Shown piece after piece: positions 13,708-23,820 of a DNA stretch of 32,653 bases (positions are counted from its first letter, which is position 1; every line of letters starts with the position of its first letter). The notes beneath the pieces are model-generated. The model worked only from the letters and a program-made list of their open reading frames with translations, was not told the origin of the DNA and ran no database searches. Origin of the DNA: an uncultured Methylococcaceae bacterium (GTDB lineage: Bacteria > Pseudomonadota > Gammaproteobacteria > Methylococcales > Methylococcaceae); NCBI GenBank assembly GCA_903859815.1, contig CAIOOA010000250.1, forward strand, positions 1 through 32,653, in the 5' to 3' direction. Position numbers and translations under genes: made by a program.

Positions 13708-14943
13708 CTAGAAATTACCTTGAAACCAACTTTTCATTTTGCTTAACATTCTCCTGAAACTACCTTCTCCCATCGGGCCTCTCTCTCCGTGTGGGCCGTG
13801 CTGACGTCCAAATAACAATAATCCCACTCCGGTTGAGTAGGCGGGGTTGCGAACGACATCGTTCAACCCCGTCACAAATTGGGGCAAGCCCAATCTCACC
13901 GGCATGTGAAAAATCTCTTCGGCCAAATCGACCAAACCTTCCACCCTTGCACTGCCGCCACTTAGCACGATGCCTGCGGCGATCAGATCTTCAAACCCGC
14001 TACGCCGCAATTCAGCCTGTACCAGCAGCAGCAACTCTTCGTAACGCGGCTCCACAATTTCCGCCAAATTCAGCTTGGAAATCTGCCTTGAGGGGCGGTC
14101 GCCAATGCTGGGGACTTCAATCGTTTCCTCCAGCTTTGCCAACTGGGTCAGTGCGCAAGCATATTTGATTTTGATTTCTTCGGCATACTGTGCGGGTGTG
14201 CGCAAGGCGACTGCGATGTCGTTGGTCACTTGGTCCCCGGCTATCGGTATGACGGCGGTGTGGCGTATCGCACCGTCGGTAAACACCGCGATGTCCGTCG
14301 TGCCGCCGCCGATGTCAACTAGGCAAACCCCTAGTTCTTTTTCATCTTCCGCCAATACGGCTTGGGCCGAAGCCAATTGCTCCAAAATCACATCATCCAC
14401 CTCCAAACCGCAACGGCGAATGCATTTTTCGATGTTCTGTGCCGCACTGACCGCGCCAGTGACGATATGAACCCTCGCCTCAAGGCGAATGCCGGACATG
14501 CCAATGGGTTCTTTTATCCCTTCTTGGCGGTCAATGACAAATTCTTGCGGCAGGATGTGCAGTATTTTCTGGTCGGCGGGTATCGCCACCGCACGTGCCG
14601 AATCGATCACTCTGTCCACATCGCTTTGCGTGACTTCCTTTTCTTTGATGGCGACGATGCCATGGGAATTCATGCTGCTGATATGGCTACCGGCTATGCC
14701 TGCATAAACGGAGTGTATGCGACATCCTGCCATTGCTTCGGCATCTTCGATGGCGCGTTGTATGGATTGCACGGTGGCTTCCAAATTGACCACCACGCCT
14801 TTCTTGAGTCCGCGTGAAGGCTGGGTACCGATGCCGATAACCTCGATTTCACCGTCTTCCTTCATTTCGCCGACGATAGCGGCCACTTTAGAGGTGCCGA
14901 TATCCAATCCAACAATCAAATTGTGTTCCGATTTTCTTGCCAT
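13708..14943 (-). CDS. ftsA: Cell division protein FtsA (411 aa)
   Basis: An actin-like ATPase that tethers FtsZ to the inner membrane and recruits later division proteins. ATP-site motifs are NLIVGLDIGTSKVAAIVGE at the start, VCLVDIGGGTTDIAVF in the middle and AAGIVLSGGSARVEG further on. The 1C (SHS2-like) subdomain follows GLKKGVVVNLEATVQSI. The C-terminus FRRMLSKMKSWFQ is the amphipathic membrane-targeting helix. The ATG at 14943 lies 5 bp after the ftsQ stop. The length is close to the roughly 420 residues of the family. Confidence 0.99.
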   Translation of the reverse strand: MARKSEHNLIVGLDIGTSKVAAIVGEMKEDGEIEVIGIGTQPSRGLKKGVVVNLEATVQSIQRAIEDAEAMAGCRIHSVYAGIAGSHISSMNSHGIVAIKEKEVTQSDVDRVIDSARAVAIPADQKILHILPQEFVIDRQEGIKEPIGMSGIRLEARVHIVTGAVSAAQNIEKCIRRCGLEVDDVILEQLASAQAVLAEDEKELGVCLVDIGGGTTDIAVFTDGAIRHTAVIPIAGDQVTNDIAVALRTPAQYAEEIKIKYACALTQLAKLEETIEVPSIGDRPSRQISKLNLAEIVEPRYEELLLLVQAELRRSGFEDLIAAGIVLSGGSARVEGLVDLAEEIFHMPVRLGLPQFVTGLNDVVRNPAYSTGVGLLLFGRQHGPHGERGPMGEGSFRRMLSKMKSWFQGNF

Positions 14944-14948
14944 GCTAA

Positions 14949-15806
14949 TTAATTCTCTACCGCCTGTTTGCTGGTTTTGTCATTAAGTTGGAGTATTTCA
15001 CTGTCTTGTCCGTTGATTTCATCCGGGGACTTCCAAACTAAGGCGAAGCCATTGGGATAACGCAGATCGACACGCTTCAATTGCGCGAACACATCCTCGC
15101 CTAATTTGGGGACTAGGTTCAAAAACCACTCCAGCAACTTGACGGGGTCTTGTCTGCCGAAGTGAAGCTCCAAACCATTGTCCAGCTTCACGATCCACGC
15201 CCTTCTCTTGCTCATGTCCAAGGTTGCGACTTTAACCCCTGTTGGTGCAAGTCTATCATCAAGGGTGTTCAACATGTCCAATAAATAGCTTTCCATCCCT
15301 AGTGGCCCGTAGATGACTGGAAGATTGGTGAAAGCTTCCACTCCATCGGGCATAAACCGCTCTCCCCTGACATTCAGCAACGCCTTGTCACCCCATCTAG
15401 CCACTGCCTTTTGTTCAGTGATATCGACTTCCAAGGTGTCTGGCCAAATCCTGGACAACTTGGCGTGGTCTATCCAAGGAAACGAACGGACGGTCCTTTC
15501 CACTTCTAACAAATCTTGGTTAAAGTAGCCGCCGCTGAGCGTAGGTTGCAAGATTTCTTGCAGTTTCCCTGCGTCCAGATTTTCGATTTCACCTGCCACA
15601 CGCACATAATTAATCGGGAAAGCCATCGTCAGGTCTTGTGCCGATAGCCTTTCCCAGCCCAGCCAAGTCATCCCGCCCAAGGCTAACACGATGGCAATCC
15701 GCAGCAGCCATTTGCTAATGCTGGCAGCGCCGATCCCATTTCGCTGGGGCGGTTTGGCATAGTGGCGGGCTACGCTTGCCCGAGGCTGGTTTCTAATATT
15801 CGCCAT
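14949..15806 (-). CDS. ftsQ: Cell division protein FtsQ (285 aa)
   Basis: A bitopic inner-membrane protein that joins FtsB and FtsL in the divisome. It has a basic cytoplasmic tail of about 30 residues, a membrane helix at about 34-51 (LLRIAIVLALGGMTWLGW), a POTRA domain starting at INYVRVAGEIENLD and a FtsQ beta domain (WPDTLEVDITEQKAVARW, PNGFALVW). The ATG at 15806 lies inside the end of ddlB, a 37-bp overlap, with a weak ribosome site. No better in-frame start was found between it and the membrane helix, so translational coupling to ddlB is likely. Confidence 0.95.
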   Translation of the reverse strand: MANIRNQPRASVARHYAKPPQRNGIGAASISKWLLRIAIVLALGGMTWLGWERLSAQDLTMAFPINYVRVAGEIENLDAGKLQEILQPTLSGGYFNQDLLEVERTVRSFPWIDHAKLSRIWPDTLEVDITEQKAVARWGDKALLNVRGERFMPDGVEAFTNLPVIYGPLGMESYLLDMLNTLDDRLAPTGVKVATLDMSKRRAWIVKLDNGLELHFGRQDPVKLLEWFLNLVPKLGEDVFAQLKRVDLRYPNGFALVWKSPDEINGQDSEILQLNDKTSKQAVEN

Positions 15807-16705
15807 ACCAATTCATCAAATTCAATGCCAACGGACTTGGCAGCCATAGGCACTAGGCTATGGTCGGTCATCCCTGGGACTGTGTTCACTTCAATTAACC
15901 AAGGGCGGTTGGAATCGTCGACCAACAAGTCGACTCGACCCCAACCCTCCACACCCAAAACCTTGCAAGCCTTTACGGCAATTTCTCGGTACTCGGATTC
16001 AGTTGCCTCGTCCAAACCGCAAGGGCAATGGTAGCGAGTGGTATTGGCGCGGTATTTGGCGTCAAAGTCGTAAAATACATTAGGTGTTTCCAGCCGGATC
16101 AAGGGCAGCGCTTGGTCGTTCAGGACCGCCGCCGTGTATTCCTTGCCGGTCACCCAAACCTCGGCAAAAACGTCGCATTGAAATTGTGCGGCAAGTTCCC
16201 AAGCTTTACGCAATTCTTCTGGGTTTTCCGCGCGGCTCATCCCGATGCTTGAACCTTCATTGGCGGGTTTGACTATCAACGGAAAGCCCAGTTGTTCGGC
16301 GCAACGCTGTAAGTCTTCGGGCTGTTCCAACAGCATCCACTGGGGTGTCTGCAAACCGGCCCCTAGCCAACAGAGTTTGGTCCGCAGTTTGTCCATTGCC
16401 AACGCGGAGGCCAGTACACCACTCCCCGTATAGGGAATGCCCAAAGCTTCCAAGGCCCCTTGAACCACGCCATCTTCGCCGCCACGTCCATGAATGATGT
16501 TGAAAACCCTATCGTATTTAGACTGTAACAGGGGTTCGACCGGATTGGACCCCACATCCAAACCAACAGCCTCCACGCCACGGCTCAACAGTGCTTCCAA
16601 TACCGCCTTGCCGCTTCTTAATGAAACTTCACGCTCCGCCGCCGCACCGCCCATTAGCACGGCGACACGGCCAAAATCTTTGGCGTTAGTTATTCGAACG
16701 CTCAC
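15770..16705 (-). CDS. ddlB: D-alanine--D-alanine ligase (311 aa)
   Basis: A cytoplasmic ATP-grasp enzyme joining two D-alanines for the pentapeptide stem. VAVLMGGAAAEREVSLRSG is the N-terminal substrate loop. NIIHGRGGEDGVVQGALE, PLIVKPANEGSSIGMS (ATP-binding loop), GWGRVDLLVD and WLIEVNTVPGMTDHSLVP complete the family pattern. The E-x-N metal motif is in LIEVNT. Two GTG codons compete. The one at 16711 directly abuts the ribosome site, while the one at 16705 has AAGGAG five bases upstream, so I take 16705. It overlaps ftsQ and starts 14 bp after the murB stop. Confidence 0.96.
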   Translation of the reverse strand: MSVRITNAKDFGRVAVLMGGAAAEREVSLRSGKAVLEALLSRGVEAVGLDVGSNPVEPLLQSKYDRVFNIIHGRGGEDGVVQGALEALGIPYTGSGVLASALAMDKLRTKLCWLGAGLQTPQWMLLEQPEDLQRCAEQLGFPLIVKPANEGSSIGMSRAENPEELRKAWELAAQFQCDVFAEVWVTGKEYTAAVLNDQALPLIRLETPNVFYDFDAKYRANTTRYHCPCGLDEATESEYREIAVKACKVLGVEGWGRVDLLVDDSNRPWLIEVNTVPGMTDHSLVPMAAKSVGIEFDELVWRILETSLGQA

Positions 16706-16719
16706 AGTCACTCCTTAAG

Positions 16720-17658
16720 TTAGTCATTTTGTATGGTTTCGCCGACGATGCGGACTTCCGGCATCAGGCTTACTCCGTGGGAGCTTTTTACTTGCTCACG
16801 CACTCTATTAATCAATTGTTCAATGTCCTCAGCGCTTGCCCCGCCTAGGTTTACAATAAAATTGGCGTGTTTTTCCGAAACACATGCACCGCCGATGCGA
16901 AAACCCTTCAACCCACAGGACTCAATCAAACGGGCGGCATAATCGCCTTTCGGGTTGCGAAACACCGACCCGCAACTCGGTTGGTTGACGGGTTGTGTCG
17001 CGGCACGTTTAGCCAGCAAGGTTTTGATCTGTTCGCGGCCCTGTGCGGTATCGCCACGCTTGAGTTTCAATTCCGCAGCCAAGAACCATTCACCGTCCGG
17101 CCCATTGACGCTGCGATAGCCAATCTGATATTCCTCGACGGTTCTTTCATGGATTTCACCGAAGCGGTCAACGGTGATGACTTTATCCACCAAAGGCCAA
17201 GTTTCCCCGCCGAAAGCCCCCGCGTTCATCGCCAAGGCACCGCCAAAAGTGCCGGGTATGCCGGCCAAAAACTCTGCACCGCAAAGCCCTTTGTCGGTGG
17301 TGAACCTTGCGACATGCGCGCAGGGTACCCCGGCTTCCACATAAACCCGACCCTCTGCGATCTCCTGCATGGCTTTGAGGCGATTCTTGGTGCAGATCAC
17401 CACGCCGTGGATGCCACCGTCACGCACCAGCAGGTTGCTGCCCAAACCTAGCCAGAATAATGGCTTGTCTGTCGGCAATGAGCGCAGGAAATCAATCAAG
17501 TCCTGCTTGTCAGCAGGAAAATACATGTCCTCAGCCGGTCCGCCCACACGCCATGAAGTGTGATCGGCAAGCGATTCGTTATGGCGCATCTCACCGCGCA
17601 ATGTTGGGTGATAATCCATTGTATGATCCGCTCTGTCTTGATGAGCCAGACTAGCCAT
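16720..17658 (-). CDS. murB: UDP-N-acetylenolpyruvoylglucosamine reductase MurB (312 aa)
   Basis: A cytoplasmic FAD enzyme that reduces enolpyruvyl-UDP-GlcNAc to UDP-MurNAc with NADPH. FAD-domain motifs are [28 protein letters not shown] and [23 protein letters not shown]. The catalytic serine is in CGSVFRNP and the C-terminal glutamate in [10 protein letters not shown]. The compact length and [16 protein letters not shown] loop resemble the type II (Bacillus-like) enzymes rather than the longer E. coli type. The ATG at 17658 overlaps the murC stop by 8 bp with GGAAAG upstream; an ATG at 17619 would shorten it by 13 residues and is also possible. Confidence 0.96.
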   Translation of the reverse strand: MASLAHQDRADHTMDYHPTLRGEMRHNESLADHTSWRVGGPAEDMYFPADKQDLIDFLRSLPTDKPLFWLGLGSNLLVRDGGIHGVVICTKNRLKAMQEIAEGRVYVEAGVPCAHVARFTTDKGLCGAEFLAGIPGTFGGALAMNAGAFGGETWPLVDKVITVDRFGEIHERTVEEYQIGYRSVNGPDGEWFLAAELKLKRGDTAQGREQIKTLLAKRAATQPVNQPSCGSVFRNPKGDYAARLIESCGLKGFRIGGACVSEKHANFIVNLGGASAEDIEQLINRVREQVKSSHGVSLMPEVRIVGETIQND

Positions 17659-19108
17659 GCTGGTTTCTTTCCACGTCGATCATCTTGGTGGCGAGCCGCC
17701 CCGGCAATTCTGCCGCGATTGCGCCAATATTGCCGGCTCCTGAAGTCAGGACAACATCGCCGGGATTTATAATCTTCGATAAAGTGTCACTCAATTCTTC
17801 GGCTTTAGGGAGGAAAATGGGGTCAACCAAGCCTCTCATGCGAATGGCCCTAGACAGTGAACGTCCGTTCACGCCGGCTAAAGGGGGTTCACCGGCAGCA
17901 TAAATGTCTAGCAGAACCAACAAATCGACTTTCGACAAGACAGAGACAAAATCTTCAAACAAATCCCGGGTACGGGTGTAACGGTGGGGTTGGAACACCA
18001 GCACCAAACGCCTACCCGGAAAAGCTTGCCTTGCGGCATCCAAGGTTGCTGCGACTTCGCGGGGATGGTGGCCATAGTCGTCCACGAAAGTGACAATGCC
18101 ATCGCCCAAGGGAATTTCCCCGTTGATTTGGAAGCGCCTGCCGATGCCTTTGAAGACCGCCAAAGCGTGTTGGATGGACTCGTCACTGACCCCTAGTTCA
18201 GTGGCAACGCCAATGACTGCCAAAGCGTTCAGCACGTTGTGTGTCCCCGGCAAGTTCAACGTGATGTCCAACTCGCTTTCGCAAACTGACCGCCGCACTT
18301 TGAAGCGTGTGCTTAAGCCTTGCCTGACGATGTCCACCGCACGGATGTCGGCCCCTTCTTGTAAGCCATAAGTGATGATTGGTTTGTTGACGCTGGGCAA
18401 AATCTCCCGAATGCCGGGGTCATCCACGCACAAGACCGCCAAGCCGTAAAACGGCAGATGATGGAGGAACTCGATGAAGGTTTCCTTGAGCCGCTGATAA
18501 TCGCCACCATAGGTTTCCATATGGTCTTCATCGATATTAGTGACGATGGCGATCATTGGCTGTAGGTGCAGGAACGAAGCGTCGCTTTCATCGGCCTCGG
18601 CCACTAAATAATCACCTTGGCCCAATTGGGCGTTGGTGCCTGCACTGTTCAATCGCCCACCGATGACGAAGGTCGGATCGAGTCCGGCTTCTGCCAAAAC
18701 GCTGGCGGTCAGGCTTGTCGTGGTGGTTTTGCCATGAGTGCCCGCCACGGCGATCCCGTAACGGAAACGCATCAGTTCTGCCAACATTTCGGCGCGCGAA
18801 ACGACCGGTATTTTGTTCAACCGGGCGGTTTCGACTTCCGGGTTAGTGTTGTTGACTGCACTGGAGATGACAACCACTTCGGCTGACTCTACATTATCCG
18901 CACTATGGCCTAGGAAAATTTCAGCGCCCAAGCTGGATAAACGCTTGGCGTTGGCATTCATTTGCAAATCCGAACCTGAGACAGAGTAGCCTAGGTTGAT
19001 GAGCACCTCGGCAATGCCGCTCATGCCGACTCCGCCGATGCCGACGAAGTGTATCCTGCGTATGCGATCCATGCCGTATTTTTCGACCATGGCTTGAGGA
19101 TATCTCAT
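17651..19108 (-). CDS. murC: UDP-N-acetylmuramate--L-alanine ligase MurC (485 aa)
   Basis: A cytoplasmic Mur ligase adding L-alanine to UDP-MurNAc. The N-terminal UDP-binding domain has [19 protein letters not shown] (residues 18-36), the ATP loop GTHGKTTT is at 123-130, and [11 protein letters not shown] and [10 protein letters not shown] are family signatures of the central and C-terminal domains. The ATG at 19108 overlaps the murG stop as ATGA and has GGAGG 6 bases upstream. A frame open to 19129 lies inside murG and is not needed. Confidence 0.98.
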   Translation of the reverse strand: MRYPQAMVEKYGMDRIRRIHFVGIGGVGMSGIAEVLINLGYSVSGSDLQMNANAKRLSSLGAEIFLGHSADNVESAEVVVISSAVNNTNPEVETARLNKIPVVSRAEMLAELMRFRYGIAVAGTHGKTTTTSLTASVLAEAGLDPTFVIGGRLNSAGTNAQLGQGDYLVAEADESDASFLHLQPMIAIVTNIDEDHMETYGGDYQRLKETFIEFLHHLPFYGLAVLCVDDPGIREILPSVNKPIITYGLQEGADIRAVDIVRQGLSTRFKVRRSVCESELDITLNLPGTHNVLNALAVIGVATELGVSDESIQHALAVFKGIGRRFQINGEIPLGDGIVTFVDDYGHHPREVAATLDAARQAFPGRRLVLVFQPHRYTRTRDLFEDFVSVLSKVDLLVLLDIYAAGEPPLAGVNGRSLSRAIRMRGLVDPIFLPKAEELSDTLSKIINPGDVVLTSGAGNIGAIAAELPGRLATKMIDVERNQHG

Positions 19109-20172
19109 AGACCGGCCTCCATCAGGCACAACTCGGCAACCCGCTGCGCAGCATCGGGTTTGGCGAGGGAGAGGGCATTGCGGGCCATGGCAGCAATGCG
19201 TTCTGGATTTTTGATTAAGGTTTTCAATTCCTCGGCCAATTTTTGAGGGGTTAATTCGGTTTGTGGTAATAAAACGGCTGCACCGGCATCCGCCATATAC
19301 CGTGCATTTGCAGTTTGATGATCGTCAATGGCAAAAGGGAAGGGAACCAAAACGGAAGGCAGTGCCGCGATGGACAATTCACTGACTGTCATCGCACCAG
19401 CCCGGCAAATGACTACGTCGGCCCAGCGATAAGCTTCCGCCATATCTTGAATAAATGCCGACACGCTTGCTTCGATTCCTAGTGTTGCATAAAGGTCTTC
19501 TGTCACCTTATGCATAGACTCTCCTGTCTGATGGCGAATCTCCAATTCTTCGCCGATCAAGGCAATCGCCTCGGGTACATTTTCATTCAAAGCCTTAGCA
19601 CCTAAGCTACCGCCTAGTATTAAAAGTTTGGTTGTTTTCTCCTTGGCTGGCTTGTCCTTGGCCATGGCTTCCACGATTGACAGGCGCAACGGATTGCCCA
19701 CGAAAACAGCATCTGCTTTGGCCTTGAAACTCCCGGGAAATGCCTCTAGCACTTTATTGGCCCATTTTAATAACAACCGATTGGTTGTGCCTGGGATGCG
19801 GTTTTGTTCGTGAATCACTAAGGGTATGCCCAACAACCTAGCCATTATACCCCCTGGCCCTGCTACGAAGCCACCCATGCCCAATACGACATCGGGTTTG
19901 AACTTGCGCAAAATCCGTCCAGCTTGCCAGCAAGCCACTGCCAGTTTTATAGGGGCTTGCAATTTTGCGATCCAGCCTTTGCCTCGAAAGCCAGCAATTG
20001 ACAGCCATTCGATGGGAATCCCCTCGCTTGGAACCAATCGGGATTCCATGCCGGCACGGGTGCCCATCCACCTGACCTCGCAACCCTGCTGGCGTAACAC
20101 GTTGGCTACCGCTAGTGCCGGGAAAATATGTCCGCCGGTCCCACCGGCTAAGATCATGATACGTGCGACCAT
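19105..20172 (-). CDS. murG: Lipid II synthase MurG (355 aa)
   Basis: A peripheral inner-membrane GT-B glycosyltransferase that adds GlcNAc from UDP-GlcNAc to lipid I. The first G-loop is [17 protein letters not shown], followed by [13 protein letters not shown] and [12 protein letters not shown] in the N-terminal domain. The C-terminal domain carries [17 protein letters not shown], the nucleotide-binding [10 protein letters not shown] and [14 protein letters not shown]. The start at 20172 has AGGGAA upstream and overlaps ftsW by 19 bp. A later ATG at 20157 overlaps the ftsW stop as ATGA but has a poor ribosome site. The end overlaps murC. Confidence 0.98.
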   Translation of the reverse strand: MVARIMILAGGTGGHIFPALAVANVLRQQGCEVRWMGTRAGMESRLVPSEGIPIEWLSIAGFRGKGWIAKLQAPIKLAVACWQAGRILRKFKPDVVLGMGGFVAGPGGIMARLLGIPLVIHEQNRIPGTTNRLLLKWANKVLEAFPGSFKAKADAVFVGNPLRLSIVEAMAKDKPAKEKTTKLLILGGSLGAKALNENVPEAIALIGEELEIRHQTGESMHKVTEDLYATLGIEASVSAFIQDMAEAYRWADVVICRAGAMTVSELSIAALPSVLVPFPFAIDDHQTANARYMADAGAAVLLPQTELTPQKLAEELKTLIKNPERIAAMARNALSLAKPDAAQRVAELCLMEAGL

Positions 20173-21356
20173 GCCGACCGTTCCCTTGACACGCCGCCGC
20201 AAGACTCGACGATTTCACTGCGGACACGGAATAGCAAAGCCAATGCCGAACACATGACAATCATGCTGCCGCCGCCATAGCTCATCAGCGGAAGGGTAAG
20301 ACCCTTGGTCGGTAACATACCCATATTGACACCCATGTTGATAAAGGCTTGCAAACCGAACCAAATCCCTAGTCCATAGGCGATGAAGGCCGCGAATGTG
20401 TTGCCGACCCGTTCTGCCAGGCGACCAATGACAAAGGCTCGCCATACGATAATGGCGAATAGAAAGATCACCAAGAATGCTCCCATCAACCCCAGTTCCT
20501 CGCCGATCACTGAAAATAGAAAGTCGGTGTGGGCTTCAGGCAGGAAAAATAGTTTTTGTACGCTGGACCCCAGCCCCACACCCATCCACTCTCCCCGCCC
20601 GAATGCAATTAAAGCCTGAGTTAATTGGAAACCGCTGTTTAAAGGATCTTCCCATGGTCGGGTGAAACTCATGACACGAATCAGGCGGTAAGGGGAGGTC
20701 ATGACCAAGTAAGCGGCACCGCTGCCGGCAATGGCGAGAAGAATGCCAAATTGCAACAAACGCGCACCTGCCAAGTAGAGCATGCCCATTGCCACTGCCA
20801 TAATGACGGCGGCGGAACCAAAATCAGGCTCTTTGAGCAATAAAGCACAGCCTATGGTCAACATCGCCATGGGCCGGATCATTCCTTGCCAAGACGTTCT
20901 TACCATTGGCAAACGGTGGGTGATGAAGGTCGCCATATAGATCACCGCAATCAGTTTGAAAATCTCGGACACTTGTATCCTCAAGCCCAAGATACTCAAC
21001 CAGCGCACACTGCCATTCACTTTTTTACCCAAGCCTGGGATCAACACCACTACCAATAATATCAAACCGAAGACAAATAATGCTTGGGCATATTTTTCCC
21101 AAAATATCAGTGGACGGGAGGCTACGAATATTGCCGCAGAAATGCCCATGAACACATGCACGAGTTGGTGTTTGGGAAAATAGAAGCTATCGTTGGCCAG
21201 TTTTTCGCCCAAGTGCAGTGAAGCGGATGCGACCATGATATAACCCAGTACCAAGATGCCCATGGAGACACTGAGCAATACCGTGTCCAAATAGAAGCGC
21301 TTATGCCCCCATTGCAAAACTAAACCCCGGCTTTTTCCGGCAACAAGTGTTTTCAT
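20154..21356 (-). CDS. ftsW: Peptidoglycan polymerase FtsW (400 aa)
   Basis: A polytopic SEDS-family glycosyltransferase that polymerises septal lipid II together with FtsI. About ten membrane helices are visible, beginning LLSVSMGILVLGYIMVASAS. Family signatures are KVNGSVRWLSILGLRIQVSE, the PEAHTDFLFSVIGEELG loop with the conserved E and D residues, and GLTLPLMSYGGGSMI near the C-terminus. The N-terminal basic tail is cytoplasmic. The ATG at 21356 overlaps the murD stop as ATGA with AGAGGT 8 bases upstream. The length matches the roughly 400-residue family. Confidence 0.98.
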   Translation of the reverse strand: MKTLVAGKSRGLVLQWGHKRFYLDTVLLSVSMGILVLGYIMVASASLHLGEKLANDSFYFPKHQLVHVFMGISAAIFVASRPLIFWEKYAQALFVFGLILLVVVLIPGLGKKVNGSVRWLSILGLRIQVSEIFKLIAVIYMATFITHRLPMVRTSWQGMIRPMAMLTIGCALLLKEPDFGSAAVIMAVAMGMLYLAGARLLQFGILLAIAGSGAAYLVMTSPYRLIRVMSFTRPWEDPLNSGFQLTQALIAFGRGEWMGVGLGSSVQKLFFLPEAHTDFLFSVIGEELGLMGAFLVIFLFAIIVWRAFVIGRLAERVGNTFAAFIAYGLGIWFGLQAFINMGVNMGMLPTKGLTLPLMSYGGGSMIVMCSALALLFRVRSEIVESCGGVSRERSAWSHVS

Positions 21357-22717
21357 TTCAACATACCTCTTACAGCTTCGGCAAACATTCGACCACGTTC
21401 TTGATAATCTTTATATTGATCCAAACTTGCACAGGCGGGGGCCAATAATACAATGTCACCGGAGTGTGCCAAGGTGCGCGCCATAGCGACGGCTTGTGCC
21501 ATATTATCAACTCTCACGGTTTTCACCACGGGTTCAAGTATCTGCTCTAGCAAGGGCGCGTCACGGCCCATCAACACGACGGCGCGGACTTTTCCAGTCA
21601 CAGCACCCACCAATTCAGAGAAATCCGCGCCTTTGCCATCGCCTCCTGCTATCAGGATCACTGGATCGCTGACACCTTCCAAAGCAGCGACGCAGGCCCC
21701 CACGTTGGTGGCTTTGGAATCGTTGATATAAGAAATCCCATTAACATCAGCCACCCATTGCATACGATGGTCCAAACCGGAAAATTCGCGCATTGCTTTA
21801 ATCATGGCAGCATCGGTGAGTCCAACGGCATCGCCCAAGGCCACGGCAGCCAAGGCATTGGCGATGTTGTGCCGCCCTTTGATGCGCACCTCGGAACACG
21901 GCAGAATGGGTTGGTCGCCACGGCTCAGCCAGCCGTCTTCGTTCAAACGATATTCAGCCTGAGAGTTCTCTTTGACACTGAAGCGCACACATCGCCGATT
22001 AGGTTCAGCCATGGATTCAACCATCGGATCATCCGCATTCAAAACCATGAGTCCATCCCCTTTGAATATCCTTTTTTTGGCATCGGCATAAGCATTCAGG
22101 TCGGTGTATCGATCCATGTGGTCAGGGCTGATATTCAATACCGTTGCAGCGTCGGCTCGCAGCAGTTCGGACCGTTCCAGTTGGAAGCTGGATAGTTCCA
22201 AGACATACAAATCGGCCTCTTCGTCCAGTAAATCCATCATCGGTATTCCCAGATTTCCCCCCACTTTGACCTTGCGTTGGTCTTCTTCGGCCATCAATCC
22301 CAATAAAGTGGTGACGGTGCTTTTGCCGTTTGATCCGGTGATGCCAATGATCGGTGCTTTGGCCATGCAAACAAACAAATCCAAGTCGCCAAAAACAGGG
22401 GTTCCCGATAGCATGGCTTGACGGATCATGGGCGTTTCCAATGACACGCCGGGGCTGACGATCAAATGAGTGGCACGGTCAAAAGCCAACTTATCGAATC
22501 CGCCCAGAAAAACGGCCACATCAGGTAGAAATTCCCGCAATTCGTTCAGCCCGGGAGGCTTTACGCGGGTATCGACCACTGCCAATTGAATGCCTTTGCC
22601 TGATAAAAACCTCGCCACTGATAAGCCTGTGGCACCCAGACCCACCACTAGTACCCTAGAGGAGCTGTTCAGCCCAATCTTGGCAAGCATTTGTGCATCT
22701 GAAATGGGTTCATTCAT
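21353..22717 (-). CDS. murD: UDP-N-acetylmuramoyl-L-alanine--D-glutamate ligase MurD (454 aa)
   Basis: A cytoplasmic Mur ligase adding D-glutamate to UDP-MurNAc-L-Ala. RVLVVGLGATGLSVARFL is the N-terminal UDP-binding fold, SPGV is the conserved uracil-side loop, IGITGSNGKSTVTTLLG is the ATP loop, and NISPDHMDRY, GRHNIANALAA and YINDSKATNV are family signatures. Two starts compete. The ATG at 22729 abuts the AAGGA ribosome site with no spacing, while the ATG at 22717 is 12 bases from it; I prefer the latter, with four residues in doubt. It begins about 20 bp after mraY and ends overlapping ftsW. Confidence 0.97.
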   Translation of the reverse strand: MNEPISDAQMLAKIGLNSSSRVLVVGLGATGLSVARFLSGKGIQLAVVDTRVKPPGLNELREFLPDVAVFLGGFDKLAFDRATHLIVSPGVSLETPMIRQAMLSGTPVFGDLDLFVCMAKAPIIGITGSNGKSTVTTLLGLMAEEDQRKVKVGGNLGIPMMDLLDEEADLYVLELSSFQLERSELLRADAATVLNISPDHMDRYTDLNAYADAKKRIFKGDGLMVLNADDPMVESMAEPNRRCVRFSVKENSQAEYRLNEDGWLSRGDQPILPCSEVRIKGRHNIANALAAVALGDAVGLTDAAMIKAMREFSGLDHRMQWVADVNGISYINDSKATNVGACVAALEGVSDPVILIAGGDGKGADFSELVGAVTGKVRAVVLMGRDAPLLEQILEPVVKTVRVDNMAQAVAMARTLAHSGDIVLLAPACASLDQYKDYQERGRMFAEAVRGMLK

Positions 22718-22737
22718 GCCTGTAGTCATTCCTTAGA

Positions 22738-23820
22738 TCATCTCAATTTTAAGGTTGCCAAGCCAGACAAAACCAAGACAACAGTGATTATCCAAAAACG
22801 GACAATCACACGTGGTTCCGGCCAACCCTTCAATTCAAAGTGATGATGAATCGGTGCCATGCGGAAAATGCGCTTCCCCGTCATTTTGAAGGAGAGCACT
22901 TGGAGCATGACGGAAAGAGTTTCCATCACAAATACTCCCCCCATTATCATCAATACAATTTCCTGCCTTACCAGCACGGCCAGCACACCCAAACCTCCGC
23001 CCAAGGCCAAAGCGCCCACATCACCCATGAAAACTTGGGCTGGATAAGTGTTGAACCATAAGAAACCTAGGCCGGCGCCAACCAAAGCACCGCAAAACAC
23101 GACCAATTCGCCAGATTTGGGCAGAAATGGAATGCCTAAATATTCGGAAAAATGACTGTTGCCGGAAGCATAGGCGAAGATGCCTAACGCCCCTCCGACT
23201 AATACAGTGGGCATGATGGCCAGTCCATCCAAACCATCGGTTAGGTTGACGGCATTGCTGGTTCCAACGATGACAAAATAAGTCATGAATATGTAAAACC
23301 AGCCCATATCGAAGGAAACATTTTTGAAAAAAGGCACTATAAACGTCGTCTCTGCCGGTAGGCTCGCCGTATGATAAAGATACAGGGCTGCGGAAAACCC
23401 AAAAATGGATTGCCACAAATATTTATGCTTGGCGGCAAGCCCTTTGCTATTGCGCAATATCAGCTTTTTGTAATCGTCAATAAAGCCGATCACGCCAAAA
23501 GCGAGGGTTAGCAACAAGGTGACCCACACGTAACGGTTGCTTAAATCTGCCCACAATAATGTGCTAATGGCAATCGACACAAGAATCAATGCACCCCCCA
23601 TGGTAGGTGTCCCTGCCTTGGAGAAGTGTGATTGGGGACCGTCTTGGCGGATGCTCTGACCAATCTTATACCGGCTTAGTCGGCGTATCATGCCCGGGCC
23701 TACGATCAATGAAATCACCAACGCAGTCAATACCCCAAGAATGGCACGGAACGTCAAATAGTGGAAAACGCGGAAAACATCAATATAATTTTCCAGCAGT
23801 AATGCCAGTTTCAACAACAT
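22738..23820 (-). CDS. mraY: Phospho-N-acetylmuramoyl-pentapeptide-transferase MraY (360 aa)
   Basis: A polytopic inner-membrane enzyme that moves phospho-MurNAc-pentapeptide onto undecaprenyl phosphate to give lipid I. The motifs are [19 protein letters not shown] (the aspartate pair), [17 protein letters not shown] (with the catalytic aspartate), [19 protein letters not shown] and [14 protein letters not shown] (the HHH loop). About ten hydrophobic segments are visible. The length equals the E. coli enzyme. The ATG at 23820 overlaps the murF stop by 10 bp, with AGGGTAG upstream. Confidence 0.99.
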   Translation of the reverse strand: MLLKLALLLENYIDVFRVFHYLTFRAILGVLTALVISLIVGPGMIRRLSRYKIGQSIRQDGPQSHFSKAGTPTMGGALILVSIAISTLLWADLSNRYVWVTLLLTLAFGVIGFIDDYKKLILRNSKGLAAKHKYLWQSIFGFSAALYLYHTASLPAETTFIVPFFKNVSFDMGWFYIFMTYFVIVGTSNAVNLTDGLDGLAIMPTVLVGGALGIFAYASGNSHFSEYLGIPFLPKSGELVVFCGALVGAGLGFLWFNTYPAQVFMGDVGALALGGGLGVLAVLVRQEIVLMIMGGVFVMETLSVMLQVLSFKMTGKRIFRMAPIHHHFELKGWPEPRVIVRFWIITVVLVLSGLATLKLR